Assembly (NCBI GenBank): GCA_010356995.1
Contig: ML996699.1
Coordinates: 1 to 64,000, forward strand
Direction of reading: 5' to 3'
Length of the DNA: 64,000 bases
Source: Trichodelitschia bisporula
Lineage: Eukaryota > Ascomycota > Dothideomycetes > Phaeotrichales > Phaeotrichaceae
How positions within the stretch are numbered: position 1 is the first letter of the stretch; every line of letters starts with the position of its first letter. Below, piece by piece: positions 44,588 through 55,900 of the stretch. Under the pieces are notes generated by a model, which did no database searches, was not told the origin of the DNA, and saw only the letters and a program-made list of their open reading frames with translations. A program made the position numbers and the translations under genes.

Positions 44588-46800
44588 TGTTGTGATGGTG
44601 GTGAGGTTGTGGTTGAGTTTGCGGACGTCATCGCTTACCTAGGGCGGGTAGGGCTGAGCGTGGGTTGGGGTTGGCGCTTGGGGCGGGGCGGGGTGGATGC
44701 CTTTGCGGGACGCTGTGTGCGGTTTGGACGCTTTGGGGACATGTTGAAGGGGCTTACACAGCATAGAGGGTTTATGGTGTTGCGAATTGGCTATCTGACT
44801 TGATTGCTGGGTACATTGCGGAGGTTGAGTGGTTTGTGCAGCACGCTTCATTTAAGCTTGATATATGGCTTCCGCTGTCCTTCGACGGCCGTCACTCGAC
44901 AATACACCCTCCACTCGAGGCAACGCAGCCTTCCGCCTGTGCCTGCTCGCTGGTCAGGGCTGCTTCCTCCTTCTCCATGATTGCTAGTCTCCCGGGCCGG
45001 CAGCCGTTTTAGCACGCTCGCTTCACAACGCTGTCTACAGCACGAAGCAGGGCGTCCCCTCAGTTGGTTTGCTCCTGCTTGCGGACCAAAACTGCTTCTC
45101 CCCTCCATAATCCTCTGCCAGAGTGGGCCGTCGTTTCTGAGACTAGCTCTCGCATCGGCAGCACGCCCCTCGCGAACGGTTGTCTCACGACTGACGCCGC
45201 CCGCTGGCGCAGCAAGTCCTTTTCGCCAATTCGCTTGCTCATATGCTGGCCAGAGAAGCTCGTTCTCGCTGCCCAGGGGCGGCTTCCCATCCACCGATAG
45301 TCGCCCTTCTCCCATTGCGGTAGTTAATTCCACTCATTCAACGGTTGCTCCCCTCGCCAGGGCGTCATCTCTTCGCTGGTACGATACGACAGATGTAGAA
45401 CTAGAGCTTGTGTTTACCTGTCCGTACGAGGCCGCGGCAAGTAAAGCAGCATACCTACTCGTAGTATCCTCAAAGGCAGAGAACTCAGTCAGGAACATCC
45501 TTGATTCTGCCTTCCGCCCGAACAACGCACGCCTCGGGCCACACAAACCGGGCACCCTGCAGGCAAACGCGCCGAAGCTCGCATCGGCTGCTCGGGACGA
45601 CAAGCGGCGCCTTTCCCGCGACGATTCGACTGGTTTTGGAAGCCCGCCCGTGCATACGCCCCGCAGCGTTCGTTACCCTCGACCAGTCTTCGAGGCATCG
45701 AGAGGCATCCAGCCACGCCAGCGTCGGCCATGTGATCGCGGTGTCCGGCGACGGCGGCGGCGTACACAAGCCCCAATATCGGCGACGCGGTCTGCCTGCA
45801 CCGCCCGCGCCACAGTGGCGGTGCAAGTACTGTCGTTCGGCGACAACGAATGGTGCCTCAACGGCGTTTCCTGGGGCATCCGCAGCTTTGTTTCTGCGGC
45901 CGCAGTTCGCAACGACTGCATCTCCGCCTGCTGCACACCGCAGCCGTCGCTGCGCGCCGACGTGGCAACGGGCGTGTCGCCTCGATGCATGCGCTGGGCG
46001 GGCGCGGCCTGGGCGCCTGATTGGGGGAGTGGGCGGCGCTAGGCACGTGGGTCGAGTGGTGGTGCCTGCGATGGGCGACAGGGGGAGTGGGGAACAGGCA
46101 TCTGCAGATGAGTCGGAGGGAGCGGGAGGAGGCTGTATAAGTATCGTTGAACCGGTGAGCCAAATGCTGGTGGTTGTTGAGAGGGTGGCAGACTCGACGG
46201 CTTCTTCGTTGTCGAATCTCCGCGCGGCTAGCTTCCTGACGGGATTGACGCTCGCTAGGACGGGCTGAGTCATGTGACTGCGGCCCCATTCGCTTGGCTT
46301 CGTCCCGCGCTTTCCCTCGTTCTGGTCTAGTGGCAGTTACTCCACCCCCCGTAACTCATATCCAATCAGAAAGTCCCACGCGGAAGGTATTTCTAGCGCA
46401 TTCCCCCGACTTTTCCCCCTTCCTCAGGCTCCTCATTCCCCCCAGGCTCTTCCTCCCCCAGTCCTCTGGTTCTCCTCAGGCTCCATCTCCAAACAACCAC
46501 CAAAAACCCTCAGGCCATCAATCTTTGACCCTCAGGCCTAGAGCTTCCATCGACGACATCGACAGCATTGATACTCGACACTCACACCGTCTACTCTGCT
46601 TCTTGGACTCTTGTCTATCCTCTTCCCGTCCCAGTGAGTCATCTCCGCCAGTTGTCTTCCGCCCTCGGTCCTCACCGCGCTCCTACAGACTTCAAGGCAT
46701 CAACTCCAGCCACCAGCCACATCCAACCTCGCCGTCGGCGCCTCAGGTTCCAGCAGTCACCATTTCGTTCCCAGCGACGCCCTACTTCCTTCCCTCCGCC
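44588..46800. other. long intergenic region, no supported gene
   Basis: This holds the upstream side of IBA57 and the leader of the C2H2 gene. Overlapping long frames exist on both strands at 45485-46273; none shows a domain, and composition (Arg/Ala/Pro/Ser) looks like GC-rich noise, though the plus-frame tail VVVERVADSTASSLSNLRAA near 46165 is protein-like. The stretch 46340-46800 is strongly pyrimidine-rich and is likely the transcribed leader of the next gene. Confidence 0.4.
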
Positions 46801-47813
46801 ATGAGCGAAGTCGAAGGAGCCGCGCTGCAGGAGGCGGCCCTGCGGCCGGGCCTGGAGTACGTGCATCACGACGTACACGATGTGCACGAGATGCACGAGC
46901 TGCCCGTCGAGGAGGACCATGAGCCCTTCAGCCCTCGCCGCGGTTATACCCACAAACGCGCCGAGGATCCCCCCAAGAACGAGAATGGGAAGTTTGTTTG
47001 CAAGTTCACGGCCACATGCGGCGCGCTGACGTTTGACCGGCGCTGCGAATGGAGGTACGTGATATCTGTTTGCCTGCTATCGGTCGTCGGTCGGTTCTCA
47101 ACTCGCGTTGATCCCTGAGGACTCGGCCGACTTGACTTGACTCGACCGGCTACCTGTCACTCATTCACTTTGCACCCCCTTCTCCCACAATCACGCTGAC
47201 CGTTCGTAGCAAGCACATGGACAAGCATGACCGGCCCTACAAGTGCGAGCAACCCGGCTGCGAGAAGCTGCAGGGCTTCACATACTCCGGTGGACTCCTG
47301 CGCCACCAGCGCGAGGTGCATAAGATGCACGGTGGCACGAAGAAGGCGCTCTACTGCCCAGAGCCTAACTGCAAACGCAACGCAGGGTCCGGCTTCACAC
47401 GCAAGGAGAATCTGTCAGAACACATCCGGCGCGTGCACCGGCGGGCTACATCGTCGTCAGACGGCTTTGCGCAACCGAACACGCTCGAGCATCAGCTCGA
47501 GGTGGCGGTGCATGAGGAGGAGCTCGACCTCAAGCGGCGGCGTGAAGACGACGACGTGCCCGAGGGTGACCTCCGCGATGCAGTCAAGCGCCTGCGCACC
47601 GAGAATCTCCAGCTTCAAGAGGGGATGAAGAACATCCAGGACAAGTTTGCCAAGCAGCAGGCCCTCCTCGAGCAGCTGATGCGCCAGCAGACGCTGCCGC
47701 AGACGCTGAGCCAGCAGGTCCTTGGCGGTCAGATGATGGGCGGTCAATTGCAAGGCCAGATCCAGGGGCAGGTGCAAGGTGGCATGCAGACGGGGATGCA
47801 ACAGCGCGTGTAG
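46801..47813 (+). CDS. C2H2 zinc-finger protein with coiled coil and Gln-rich tail (285 aa)
   Basis: Exons 46801..47054 and 47210..47813; the 155-nt intron (GTACGT donor, CGCTGAC branch, TAG acceptor) splits the first finger and keeps the frame. The in-frame extension upstream of 46801 looks like leader, not protein. Fingers: FVCKFTATCGALTFDRRCEWSKHMDKH, YKCEQPGCEKLQGFTYSGGLLRHQREVH and YCPEPNCKRNAGSGFTRKENLSEHIRRVH. Then comes a predicted coiled coil (about 215-255: AVKRLRTENLQLQEGMKNIQDKFAKQQALLEQL) and a Gln/Gly/Met-rich tail. It is probably a nuclear DNA-binding regulator that dimerises; targets are unknown. Similar finger plans occur widely in fungi, so no name is given. Confidence 0.85.
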
Positions 47814-49094
47814 GGGCGATGAATGAGCGTTGACGGTGGTTGACGAGTGTGTAGATCGCAGAGGCCGACGAACGAAGATGACAGTGGACGACGAGTGCAC
47901 ATGGCAGAGAACGACGAGTGCACATGGCAATGAACGACGAGTGCACATGGCAGTGAACGATGGGTGTGCGGATGGCAGTGGACGATGGTTGTGCAGATGA
48001 CAGGTCAGCGGTTTTGACGCATTGAGAGGCGGGTGTTTACTGCTTTCATTGGTGTCGGCGTCGGTGGTTCCGAGTGGTAGATGTACAAATAGGCGTTCGG
48101 AATACCCACAGTCTGATATGGCGTCAGTGTCTTGTGTTCTGTGGGATGCTGTTGACGACGAGCGCGGCCTTCCTCTAACCTGGTGTTCCGTGGCGTAGGG
48201 ACTGGAGAAGCGAGAGGTCCTTGGTGGACCCTGGCAGCTGTCAGCTCTCCTGGGGCATATCGGCTCAGTGTGTGACCATCCAGAGGCTTTGGGTGGTCAG
48301 TTATTTCCCCGTGAGTCTCTGACCTGAGGTTGAAACAACGTACTGAAATGGCAAGTAGCCTGGATAGCAGATTTGCAGAATATCAGAACCACCCACCCTT
48401 GGCATCGTCGGAGATCAAGTCAAGGGCTTCAACACCTGAACCTCTCTTTCTCTGCATGCACCCCTGTGCACGTAAAAGGTAGATCACGATCGCGCAACGA
48501 CCCTTGCAATACGGGCTCGAAATGTTAATTATCAGCTCATCGTCTAGCCCACGACTGTATCTACCGCGCACTAAGAACTATATTCCTCCCCGGCACGCCG
48601 ACCACATGCATTGGTCGTGCCTTCCCATCGGCAGACTGGATATGCTCTGCCACAGATAGCGGCCGCTTCGAAAATGCCGCAGGAGCTGTAGCCGTCAATT
48701 CAATATCCTTTATGCAATCCAACCTCGCACAGGTAGACACAGGTCCTCAAATACCCTCCCACGATGTTGTCATACCCTCGGCCATATCAGCATGCTGTGC
48801 CAATCCTGGAGCACCGGGCAGTTTGTCTCTGGGCTCCAACCGGCCGGCACGTCGACACGCTAGGCGGTTGATTCAGAAAGCGGCATTGTCCTGCGCCGTG
48901 GTCGGTTGCGACATCAAGGGCACTCAGTCACGTCGGCCAAGAGCGGTCAGTTCCCACCCCTATTGTGAGCGGTAAACTTAAGCGATGCTTATACCGGCAT
49001 AAAAAACCATCCCTCCCGCATCGCCAGAAAGTCACTGTCGGCCAGACGCCCCTATTCCACCATCTACCACCCCACAATATCAAACATGCACCCC
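47814..49094. other. convergent intergenic with a minisatellite
   Basis: It starts with the 23-bp repeat array (47888-48003). The remaining 1.1 kb is of moderate GC and shows no gene. Confidence 0.4.
47888..48003 (+). repeat. 23-bp tandem repeat just after the C2H2 gene
   Basis: Three near-identical units at 47888, 47911 and 47934 (ACGACGAGTGCACATGGCA plus AGA/TGA-type ends) are followed by two diverged copies (ACGATGGGTGTGCGGATGGC, ACGATGGTTGTGCAGATGAC). It lies in the 3' flank of the C2H2 gene. Confidence 0.75.
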
Positions 49095-50630
49095 TCACGC
49101 CTCAAGCCATGGCATCTCCACCGTCTGCAACTCCGCCGTTCCCGGCATTTCCGTACCGTCCGCCAGCACAAGTCGTGGGAAAGTGTCCTTGATAAAGTCC
49201 GCCGGATTTTCGCTGTCCACCCCCTCCCCATCCACCAGCACCAGCGCGGCCGAATGCCACCCTGCAGCCGCTACACCTATCGCAAACCACGAGCCCCACT
49301 CGTCCTTGGGCCCAAAGCGAGTGCGCAGCTGCCGCTCAATCCACTCACTAACCTCTGGCTTCGCCGTTGTGATCGTCATGTGAAACCGCGGCTGCATCTC
49401 CCCAGGATCCGCTCCGCCTGTCGCCATGTGTTGCAGCCACTTTTCCGCATGCGGGTTGAAGTACACTCGCCGCCCGGTCCAATACGTCTGCGGCAGGAGC
49501 TTGCAATCTCCGTTCCGCAAGACTTCCATGCCGCGAATGGTTTTCACCCCCACCCTCAGGCCGAGGCCAAGCGCCTCCGAGTCTTGAGGCTCCGTGCCGT
49601 AGGAGCTGATCGTCCCGTCGGCGTGCAGAGCGTGGAAGTGGTAGTCCCCGAAGGCAAGGGTGAGGACGCCGGTATTCTGTAGCGCGGGAATTGTCCAGGG
49701 TTCAGGTGGAGGCTGCCCAGCCTCGAAGGCTTCGAGGAACGCCTGCTCTAGGACGAGCACAGCGCCGGACTTTGTGAATACCCCGAAGCGCCGGAAGCTG
49801 CCCTGAACGTCGAGCGTGGGTGGGAGTGGAAGGGCAAACGGCGTGCCCGGGACGCGAGACGCGAAAAGCTGGCCGTCGGACAGGAAGACAACAAAATGCT
49901 CAAGCAGGATGTGTGTGTCGGCATCGGCGTCGATGAGTTCGTGCGGCTTATCAGAGTTCTCGTCACTCCACACAGCGATCCCACCCTCAACGCGCGCGCT
50001 GCTGCGGTCCCATCCCGCAACAACTGTGCGTGCCCGGTGATTGACGCGTACCACCTCGTCTTCATTGCGGATGCCAACCCAGGCCCACGCACTACCGTCG
50101 TCGCAGAGCATCAGCACGTGCTTACGGCCGACACTCATCTGGCGAACCGGTGGGACTTCTGCGCGACGCCAGAGGGGTCTCTTGGTACTGCCGTAGTGGA
50201 GGGAAAAGTACAGCATGCCGTTCAGGGCACCGGTCAGCCACACCTCGCCGCGCACATTGAGTACCGCCGTGCACCACCCGCCACATTGCAGGTCGGCCAC
50301 GACACCGAGGTCCGCCGTTACTGCGCCGAGAGCCTCCTCATCGGCTGGGCGGCCCAGGCCTGTCTGATTCCCGCCCCATGTGTATACGCGCGACTGCGTC
50401 CGCAGCCGTCGGAAGAGCCGCTCCCAGTATGGACCGTTGGCCGCCGCTGCGGGCTTGTCGCGCACGCGGTACGTGTCTAGCGTGAGGTGCCGCCAGTAAG
50501 AGGCATCGTCGCGAATTGCCGGCGTGTAGAGAGCGCGGCAGGTCGCGCTGAGAGCGAGGAGTGACGCGGGAGGGAGATACGGGGTGATTAGCGTGAGGAT
50601 GTCAAGCGGCCAATCGTTGAGAGGAAGCAT
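49095..50630 (-). CDS. SAF1: F-box protein with RCC1-type repeats, Saf1-like
   Basis: A single exon of 511 residues. The F-box is at the N-terminus (LNDWPLDILTLITPYLPPASLLALSATCRALYTPAIRDDASYWRHL). RCC1-like blades follow, for example SRVYTWGGNQTGLGR, VADLQCGGWCTAVLNVRGEVWLTG, RQMSVGRKHVLMLCDDGSAWAW and TLAFGDYHFHALHADGTISSYG. F-box plus RCC1 is the plan of yeast Saf1, which directs vacuolar protease precursors to the SCF ligase. The substrate here is inferred only by similarity. It diverges from GLO2 with 388 bases between starts. Confidence 0.87.
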   Translation of the reverse strand: MLPLNDWPLDILTLITPYLPPASLLALSATCRALYTPAIRDDASYWRHLTLDTYRVRDKPAAAANGPYWERLFRRLRTQSRVYTWGGNQTGLGRPADEEALGAVTADLGVVADLQCGGWCTAVLNVRGEVWLTGALNGMLYFSLHYGSTKRPLWRRAEVPPVRQMSVGRKHVLMLCDDGSAWAWVGIRNEDEVVRVNHRARTVVAGWDRSSARVEGGIAVWSDENSDKPHELIDADADTHILLEHFVVFLSDGQLFASRVPGTPFALPLPPTLDVQGSFRRFGVFTKSGAVLVLEQAFLEAFEAGQPPPEPWTIPALQNTGVLTLAFGDYHFHALHADGTISSYGTEPQDSEALGLGLRVGVKTIRGMEVLRNGDCKLLPQTYWTGRRVYFNPHAEKWLQHMATGGADPGEMQPRFHMTITTAKPEVSEWIERQLRTRFGPKDEWGSWFAIGVAAAGWHSAALVLVDGEGVDSENPADFIKDTFPRLVLADGTEMPGTAELQTVEMPWLEA

Positions 50631-51018
50631 TGTTTGGGATGGGTTGATGTGGTTTTTGGTTGGAGTGGTGCTGAGGGTGAGAGAATGAGAAGATGAGAGG
50701 ATGAGGGTAAGAGGATGACGTTGGTAATAAACAGGGTAGTTCTAAAGGATGTGACACGGGGAAAGTGTGATGGGGGCACAACAACGGTTAAATGACGACT
50801 GAGGTGCAAATTAACGGGCAGGCACCACCAGGCTACCACCTTCTACATACGACATCAGATTGCGGGGTACCTTTAGGCTGCGGGGTACTCCAACACGTGA
50901 CTGGCTCACCTTCACAAGCCAAAGTCCCGAATCTGACGACATCACCATGTTCAGTCGCATCAGAAAGCCCGGCTGTATCGCCAGACTCAACCCGTTCTCT
51001 TTCACACCAATCCGCACC
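50631..51018. promoter_or_regulatory. shared divergent promoter of SAF1 and GLO2
   Basis: These 388 bases lie between divergent start codons. The half next to SAF1 is low in G on the minus strand (CCTCATCC-type words). No TATA box is seen. Confidence 0.45.
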
Positions 51019-51989
51019 ATGCATATCCAACTGCTCCCCATGTGTACGTTACCAACTTCTCACCGACCCCGCTGACCGCCAGGGACCGGCTCCGGCAACA
51101 ACTACGCCTACCTCGTGTCCGACGACCGCACGCGCGAGGCCGTGATCATTGACCCTGCGAACCCGCCCGAAGTACTCCCGGCACTGCGCAAAGCCGCCGA
51201 TGATGGCCTCAAACTGACAGCCATTGTCAACACACACCAGTACGTCACTTCGGAAGACGCTCCGTCAGCCGAGTACTCCGCTGACCGTCAGCCACCGCGA
51301 CCATGCCGGCGGCAACGCTGAGATAGTACGTCAAGCATCTAACGGCTGATAGCACCGCTGACCCCGCCAGCTTAAGCAGTATCCCGTGCCCATCATCGGT
51401 GGCAAGGACTGCGCGCTCGTGAGCCGCACGCCCGCCGACGACGAGACATTTTCCCTTGGCGACATCGCTGTCCGCGCGCTGCACACGCCGTGCCACACCC
51501 AAGACAGCATCTGCTTCCATTTCCGCGACGGCGACGACCATGCCGTCTTTACCGGCGACACGCTGTTCATTGGCGGCTGTGGCCGCTTCTTCGAGGGCAC
51601 CGCAAGCGAGATGCATGCGGCACTGCAGAAGCTGGGTACGCTGCCGGATGCCACCCGCGTTTATGTACGTACTTCTCTTGCCGTAGGCTCTGCTGACCGC
51701 CAGCCCGGCCACGAGTACACAAAAAGTAATGTTGCGTTCGCTGTCACCGTTGCCCGCGATGACGCCGTCCTCGCGCTGCAGAGAGCTGCCGACGAGTTGC
51801 CGCAAACGCCCGGCCGCTTTACGATTGGTGACGAGAAGGTGCGTTGCGCGGACCGTTGTTGACACCGCTGACCGTCAGAAACACAACGTCTTTATGCGCG
51901 TCGACGATGCTACGATTCAGGCCGCCGTTGGCGAGAAAGAGCCGGTTGCGGTAATGGCGCGCCTGCGAGAGCTGAAGAATGCGTCTTAG
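51019..51989 (+). CDS. GLO2: hydroxyacylglutathione hydrolase (glyoxalase II)
   Basis: Exons 51019..51043, 51083..51239, 51292..51325, 51371..51664, 51704..51838 and 51879..51989 give 251 residues. The metallo-beta-lactamase motif THxHxDH is present as THHHRDH at 59-65 and is split by an intron. Further ligands lie in ALHTPCHTQDSICF, FTGDTLFIGGCGRFFEG and YPGHEYTKSN. The enzyme hydrolyses S-lactoylglutathione to lactate and glutathione, the last step of methylglyoxal removal. No mitochondrial presequence is seen, so it is probably cytosolic. All five introns are 39-52 nt, start GTACGT or GTGCGT, and end with almost the same sequence (GCTGACCGCCAG, GCTGACCGTCAG or GCTGACCCCGCCAG). Confidence 0.94.
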
Positions 51990-52030
51990 GGCCATCATGG
52001 CATCGGGAACGAGGCGAAACGAAGTCGTAC

Positions 52031-52080
52031 AGATCAATGTCCAACGCAACCGTGAAGATCAATGCCCAACTCAACTGTGA
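52031..52080 (+). repeat. 25-bp tandem duplication next to a MITE
   Basis: Two copies at 52031-52055 and 52056-52080 (AGATCAATG(T/C)CCAAC(G/T)CAAC(C/T)GTGA) lie directly before the target-site duplication of the hAT element. The duplication word AGATTGAT resembles the start of a third copy. Confidence 0.7.
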
Positions 52081-52088
52081 AGATTGAT

Positions 52089-52451
52089 CAGAGCTGCCAA
52101 TCCGCTCATTTTGCCCGCCCGCGCCCGCCCACACTCGTGGGCGGGTAGGGCTGAGTGAGATTTATTTGGCGTTGATGATGCTGTTAACGATCTGCTTACC
52201 GTGTTGATAGAAACAGTCAACGGAAACGCAATTGATTGGTCTAGTGTGCCGAGCTTCTCACCAAGCCCCTCTACGCCAACCATGTTTCCAACCTCAAATC
52301 TCAAACCGCTTGCCCACGGCCATTCATGGATAGACGTGGGTGGGCAGGTTGAGCTTCTGCTTGATCTTAACTCACCCGCCTGCACCTGTCCGCCCGCGGG
52401 CGAGGCCGAGCGAGCCGAGTAAACAATTTCACGGGCGGATTGGCAGGGCTG
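52089..52451. mobile_element. hAT-type non-autonomous DNA transposon (MITE), 363 bp
   Basis: Perfect 8-bp direct repeats AGATTGAT flank the element at 52081-52088 and 52452-52459. The ends are imperfect inverted repeats: left CAGAGCTGCCAATCCGCTC, right (reverse complement) CAGCCCTGCCAATCCGCCC, 16 of 19 matching. An 8-bp duplication with termini starting CAG is the hallmark of the hAT superfamily. Subterminal GC-rich palindromes are present, such as a 9-bp stem CCCGCCCAC/GTGGGCGGG at 52124-52145 and CGCCCGCGGGCG near 52391. There is no open frame, so it would need a transposase from elsewhere. The intact duplication and fairly alike ends suggest a moderately recent insertion. Confidence 0.8.
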
Positions 52452-52459
52452 AGATTGAT

Positions 52460-52935
52460 ACCCAGGGCATGTACGTCGAGTGATGAGAGCCACTGATATC
52501 AGACTTCATTGTACATCCGTAATCGACGCCTTTGAGAAATCCGAATGGACCAACAAAGCGCACAGTCCTAAGCCACAGGCATCCGCATTAGGATGCTTGC
52601 GTGGAAAGGCAGTCAACTCGGTGAGGCTGAGACGGTGAGCTCAGACTGTGTGGCTGGGTGCGGGGGTAGGGCTCCCCTGCCCAGCTTGGTGCGAGGGGGA
52701 GTGAAAGGCAGAGAACTTGAAGTCAACCTGTACGAATCTTTGGACTGCCCTTGGAGTTGGCGCTGGAAGTTCACCATCTGTTCACGTCTGTTTGCACAAT
52801 GACGTCGTGTTGACCGAACGAAGCTTTCAACCCTACCAACGTATGGTATATCTCTCCCGAATTGCTGCGACCTAACGGTTCCCAGTCATTACCACATCCA
52901 TCCTCTTCATAGGCCTCAACACCAGAGCAGAAACC
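52460..52935. other. upstream region of the NLR-like gene
   Basis: No gene is seen. The DNA is of lower GC than the housekeeping neighbours. Confidence 0.4.
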
Positions 52936-55900
52936 ATGTCTTACCCTGGTTCTGATCCTGCTCCTTCTTTCCCTTACTCCCGTTACAATGTCGGGTGGAT
53001 AGCCCCTATGCTCAAAGAACGCGTCGCCGCCATCGCCATGCTAGACTCGACACACGGCGCGCCTGAAGGCCTGAGGAACACCAACGACCCGCTTTACTAC
53101 GTCTGCGGGTCGATGAATGGTCAAGGTGGGGTGCACTACGTTGTCATCGCAACACCGAACCGCATTGGACTTCAAGACGCCGGCGTCACGGCGCAAGCAA
53201 TGCTCTCTTCCTTCCCCAGCATCAAGTTCGGCCTGCTCGTCGGGATCGGCGGCGGTGTTCCCCAGGGGCCGAATCAGCCACTCGATGTCCGCCTCGGTGA
53301 TGTTGTCGTCTCAACTGAGAACGGGCATGAGTCCGGAGTGATTCAGTATGATCATGGAAAGTGGACGAGAGATGGCTTTGAGCCGAACTACAGATTTGTT
53401 GCCCCGCCGCCGGTGCTCTCAAATGCGGTCACACATCTGCGGTCTTTGTATCTCCCGAATGGAACGAACTGGATTTCGGATTACGTCGAAAAGATGCAAC
53501 AGAAATACCGTGGGCTCATGCAGAATGACACTTATGGCCAGATCGGGTATGTATATCCCGGCTGTGAAAAGGACACAATGTCTCGGGGCAGCTGCGGTGT
53601 TTACTACGAGGGAACTTGTCGCAACACCGAGTGCAAGAAGCCCAAGGTTCACTTTGGCAGCATCGCGTCAGGAAGCGGCGTCATCAAAGACGAAATTCAG
53701 CGAGAGTGGCTTCGGAAAAAGTGCATCTGCTTCGACATGGAGGCGGCCGGGCTGATGAATAATTTTCCGTGTCTGGTCGTACGAGGGATATCTGACTATT
53801 GTGATGGCAACAAGAACGATGCGTGGCAGAATTATGCGTCTGCGGTTGCAGCAGCTTACACTAAGACTCTTCTCAGCGTAATTTACCCTTCTGAGGTCGA
53901 GGGGGGCGATGACGGTGAATGATATCATGCAACGTTGGTCCCCTTTTCTTCGGTCACTGAGATACCAGTGGTAGTATGCAATGTAACAGTTGCTGACTTG
54001 GGAGCAGTCGTCCAGGACACAAGGGAGCAAGTCATCGCAATAAATCAGCAAGTCACCGCGCATGCCCAGAATCAACAGCAAATAGACGCCGACCAGCAGT
54101 GGCAAGCCGTACTCCGATGGCTGTCTCCCCTGGACCCATCCGATTCTCACCATGAGCATTACAGGAAATTGGCAGAAGGCACCTGCGAATGGATACTTCA
54201 GAACGAAGTGTACCAGGATTGGATCTCGGCGGAACCTAAACCTGATACATTGCGCTGCTACGGAATGGGGGGTGTTGGAAAGAATGTCCTCTCGTATGTG
54301 AAGTTCTCCCCTAATCCCAAGGATCCGATGGGCGAGAAGCATGGCATCCGAACCACAAGAGGGGTTAGCGTACATGTACTGCCAGCACACACTCAAAGCA
54401 ACACAGACCGGCATAAACGTCCTTGGTTCGATACTGGCCCAACTCCTGAAGCAGCGAATGCAATTTCCAGATGTTGAAGAGCAATTGTGTGCCTGCCACA
54501 AAAAGGACGCGCGACTCGGTCCAAATGAGTTGAAAGCTCTTCTCTGCAAGGTCTGCACGTCTTGCCCTCGGACATACCTTTTCATCGACGCGATGGATGA
54601 GCTGGAAGAGACGGTTCGACGCGACATCTTACGGGCCTTGCGTACTTGCTCTATCTCAGTTGAGAGTCTCTCCGTTCGGATATTTCTCACCGGTCGTCAG
54701 TGCATCAAAACTACGGTCGAGAACTATCTGACAGGAGGCCCAAGCATCACTGTGAGCGCTCGGGAAGACGACGTGAAGCAGGCCATCCATAGTGAAATTA
54801 ACGCTTCGGACCCAAACCAAATGGATGAACAACTCCGGATAGAGATTCAAGAGAAGGTTATTCAACGAGCAAATGGACTGTGAGTAGAGTGTTCCAGTCC
54901 CCATATCAACTTTGGACTCACATCAGTTAGGTTTTTGTTGCCTATATTGCAAATCCGCGCAGTTTTTCAGGACCAGACCCTTGCCGACCGCAGTACTGCT
55001 TTGGAATCGCTACCTGAGACACTCGAGGATGCCTTCGCGCAGACGCTGGCCAGAATTTAGGAGAAGAAACCAGAATTCGCGCTGACTAGACAGGTCATTG
55101 CATGGGTTTATCTGGCAAAGCGCCCGCTCAAGATTGGAGAACTCAGAGGCGCTCTCGCAATGAGACTGGATGACATCAGAGCGTGGCACACTGAAGACAT
55201 CCTACTCAGTCACTGCCAGGGCTTGACTGTTCTCGACAATGCAGGAACAATGCACTTGGTCCATTTGTCATTCGTCGAATATTTGAATCAACTTCCGGAG
55301 ATCTTTGGGTTCACAAGGTCCCAGTGGCACCGGAACATCGCCGACACCTGTCTCAAATGGCTAAAACTAGACTTCCTCCCACTTCGCCGTTCTTGGAGGT
55401 TTTATCCCCCCCTGGGCGGTTATGTACACCCACTAGCCGCTCAATCAAACTGGGAAAGGATACCCACCCTTAAACCGCTGATGTACGTCTCCTATCGCTG
55501 GCCAGATCACCTCCGTGACTGCACCACATCTGCGGACGACCAGCATACCCTTGAACTGAATCGAAAAGCTGCGCTCTATCTCCGCAAGGCCTTCGAGCAG
55601 AAGACTGGGAGCATCAGCCTATTGATGGAGAGGGTGTGCGATGGTATTATCGCTCACCTGATTGGCCACTTCATATTGCGGTTCGCCTTCGCCTTGGGCC
55701 CTTAGTGTCAGAACTTGTGGGCAGCAGAGAGGACGTGACTACTGTAGGTATACGGTACCTAACGCCGCTATTATATGCGGTAGAGGGAGGAGATATAGAT
55801 ATCGTGAAGATTCTACTTGGTATTGAGGCGGAGGCCGACAGTGACGAGGATACTTGGACCCTGCTGGAGAACGAGCTAAAGCGTGCGCAAATGAGATTGG

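Noticed and set aside
45485-46273. Long open frames on both strands upstream of the C2H2 gene
   Set aside because: Composition is that of GC-rich noise (Arg, Ala, Pro, Ser), no domain is visible, and the frames mirror each other.
52089-52451. Possibility that the inverted repeat is a transcription terminator or a solo LTR
   Set aside because: The ends are inverted, start with CAG and are flanked by an exact 8-bp duplication, which fits a hAT DNA transposon and not an LTR (TG...CA, 5-bp duplication).
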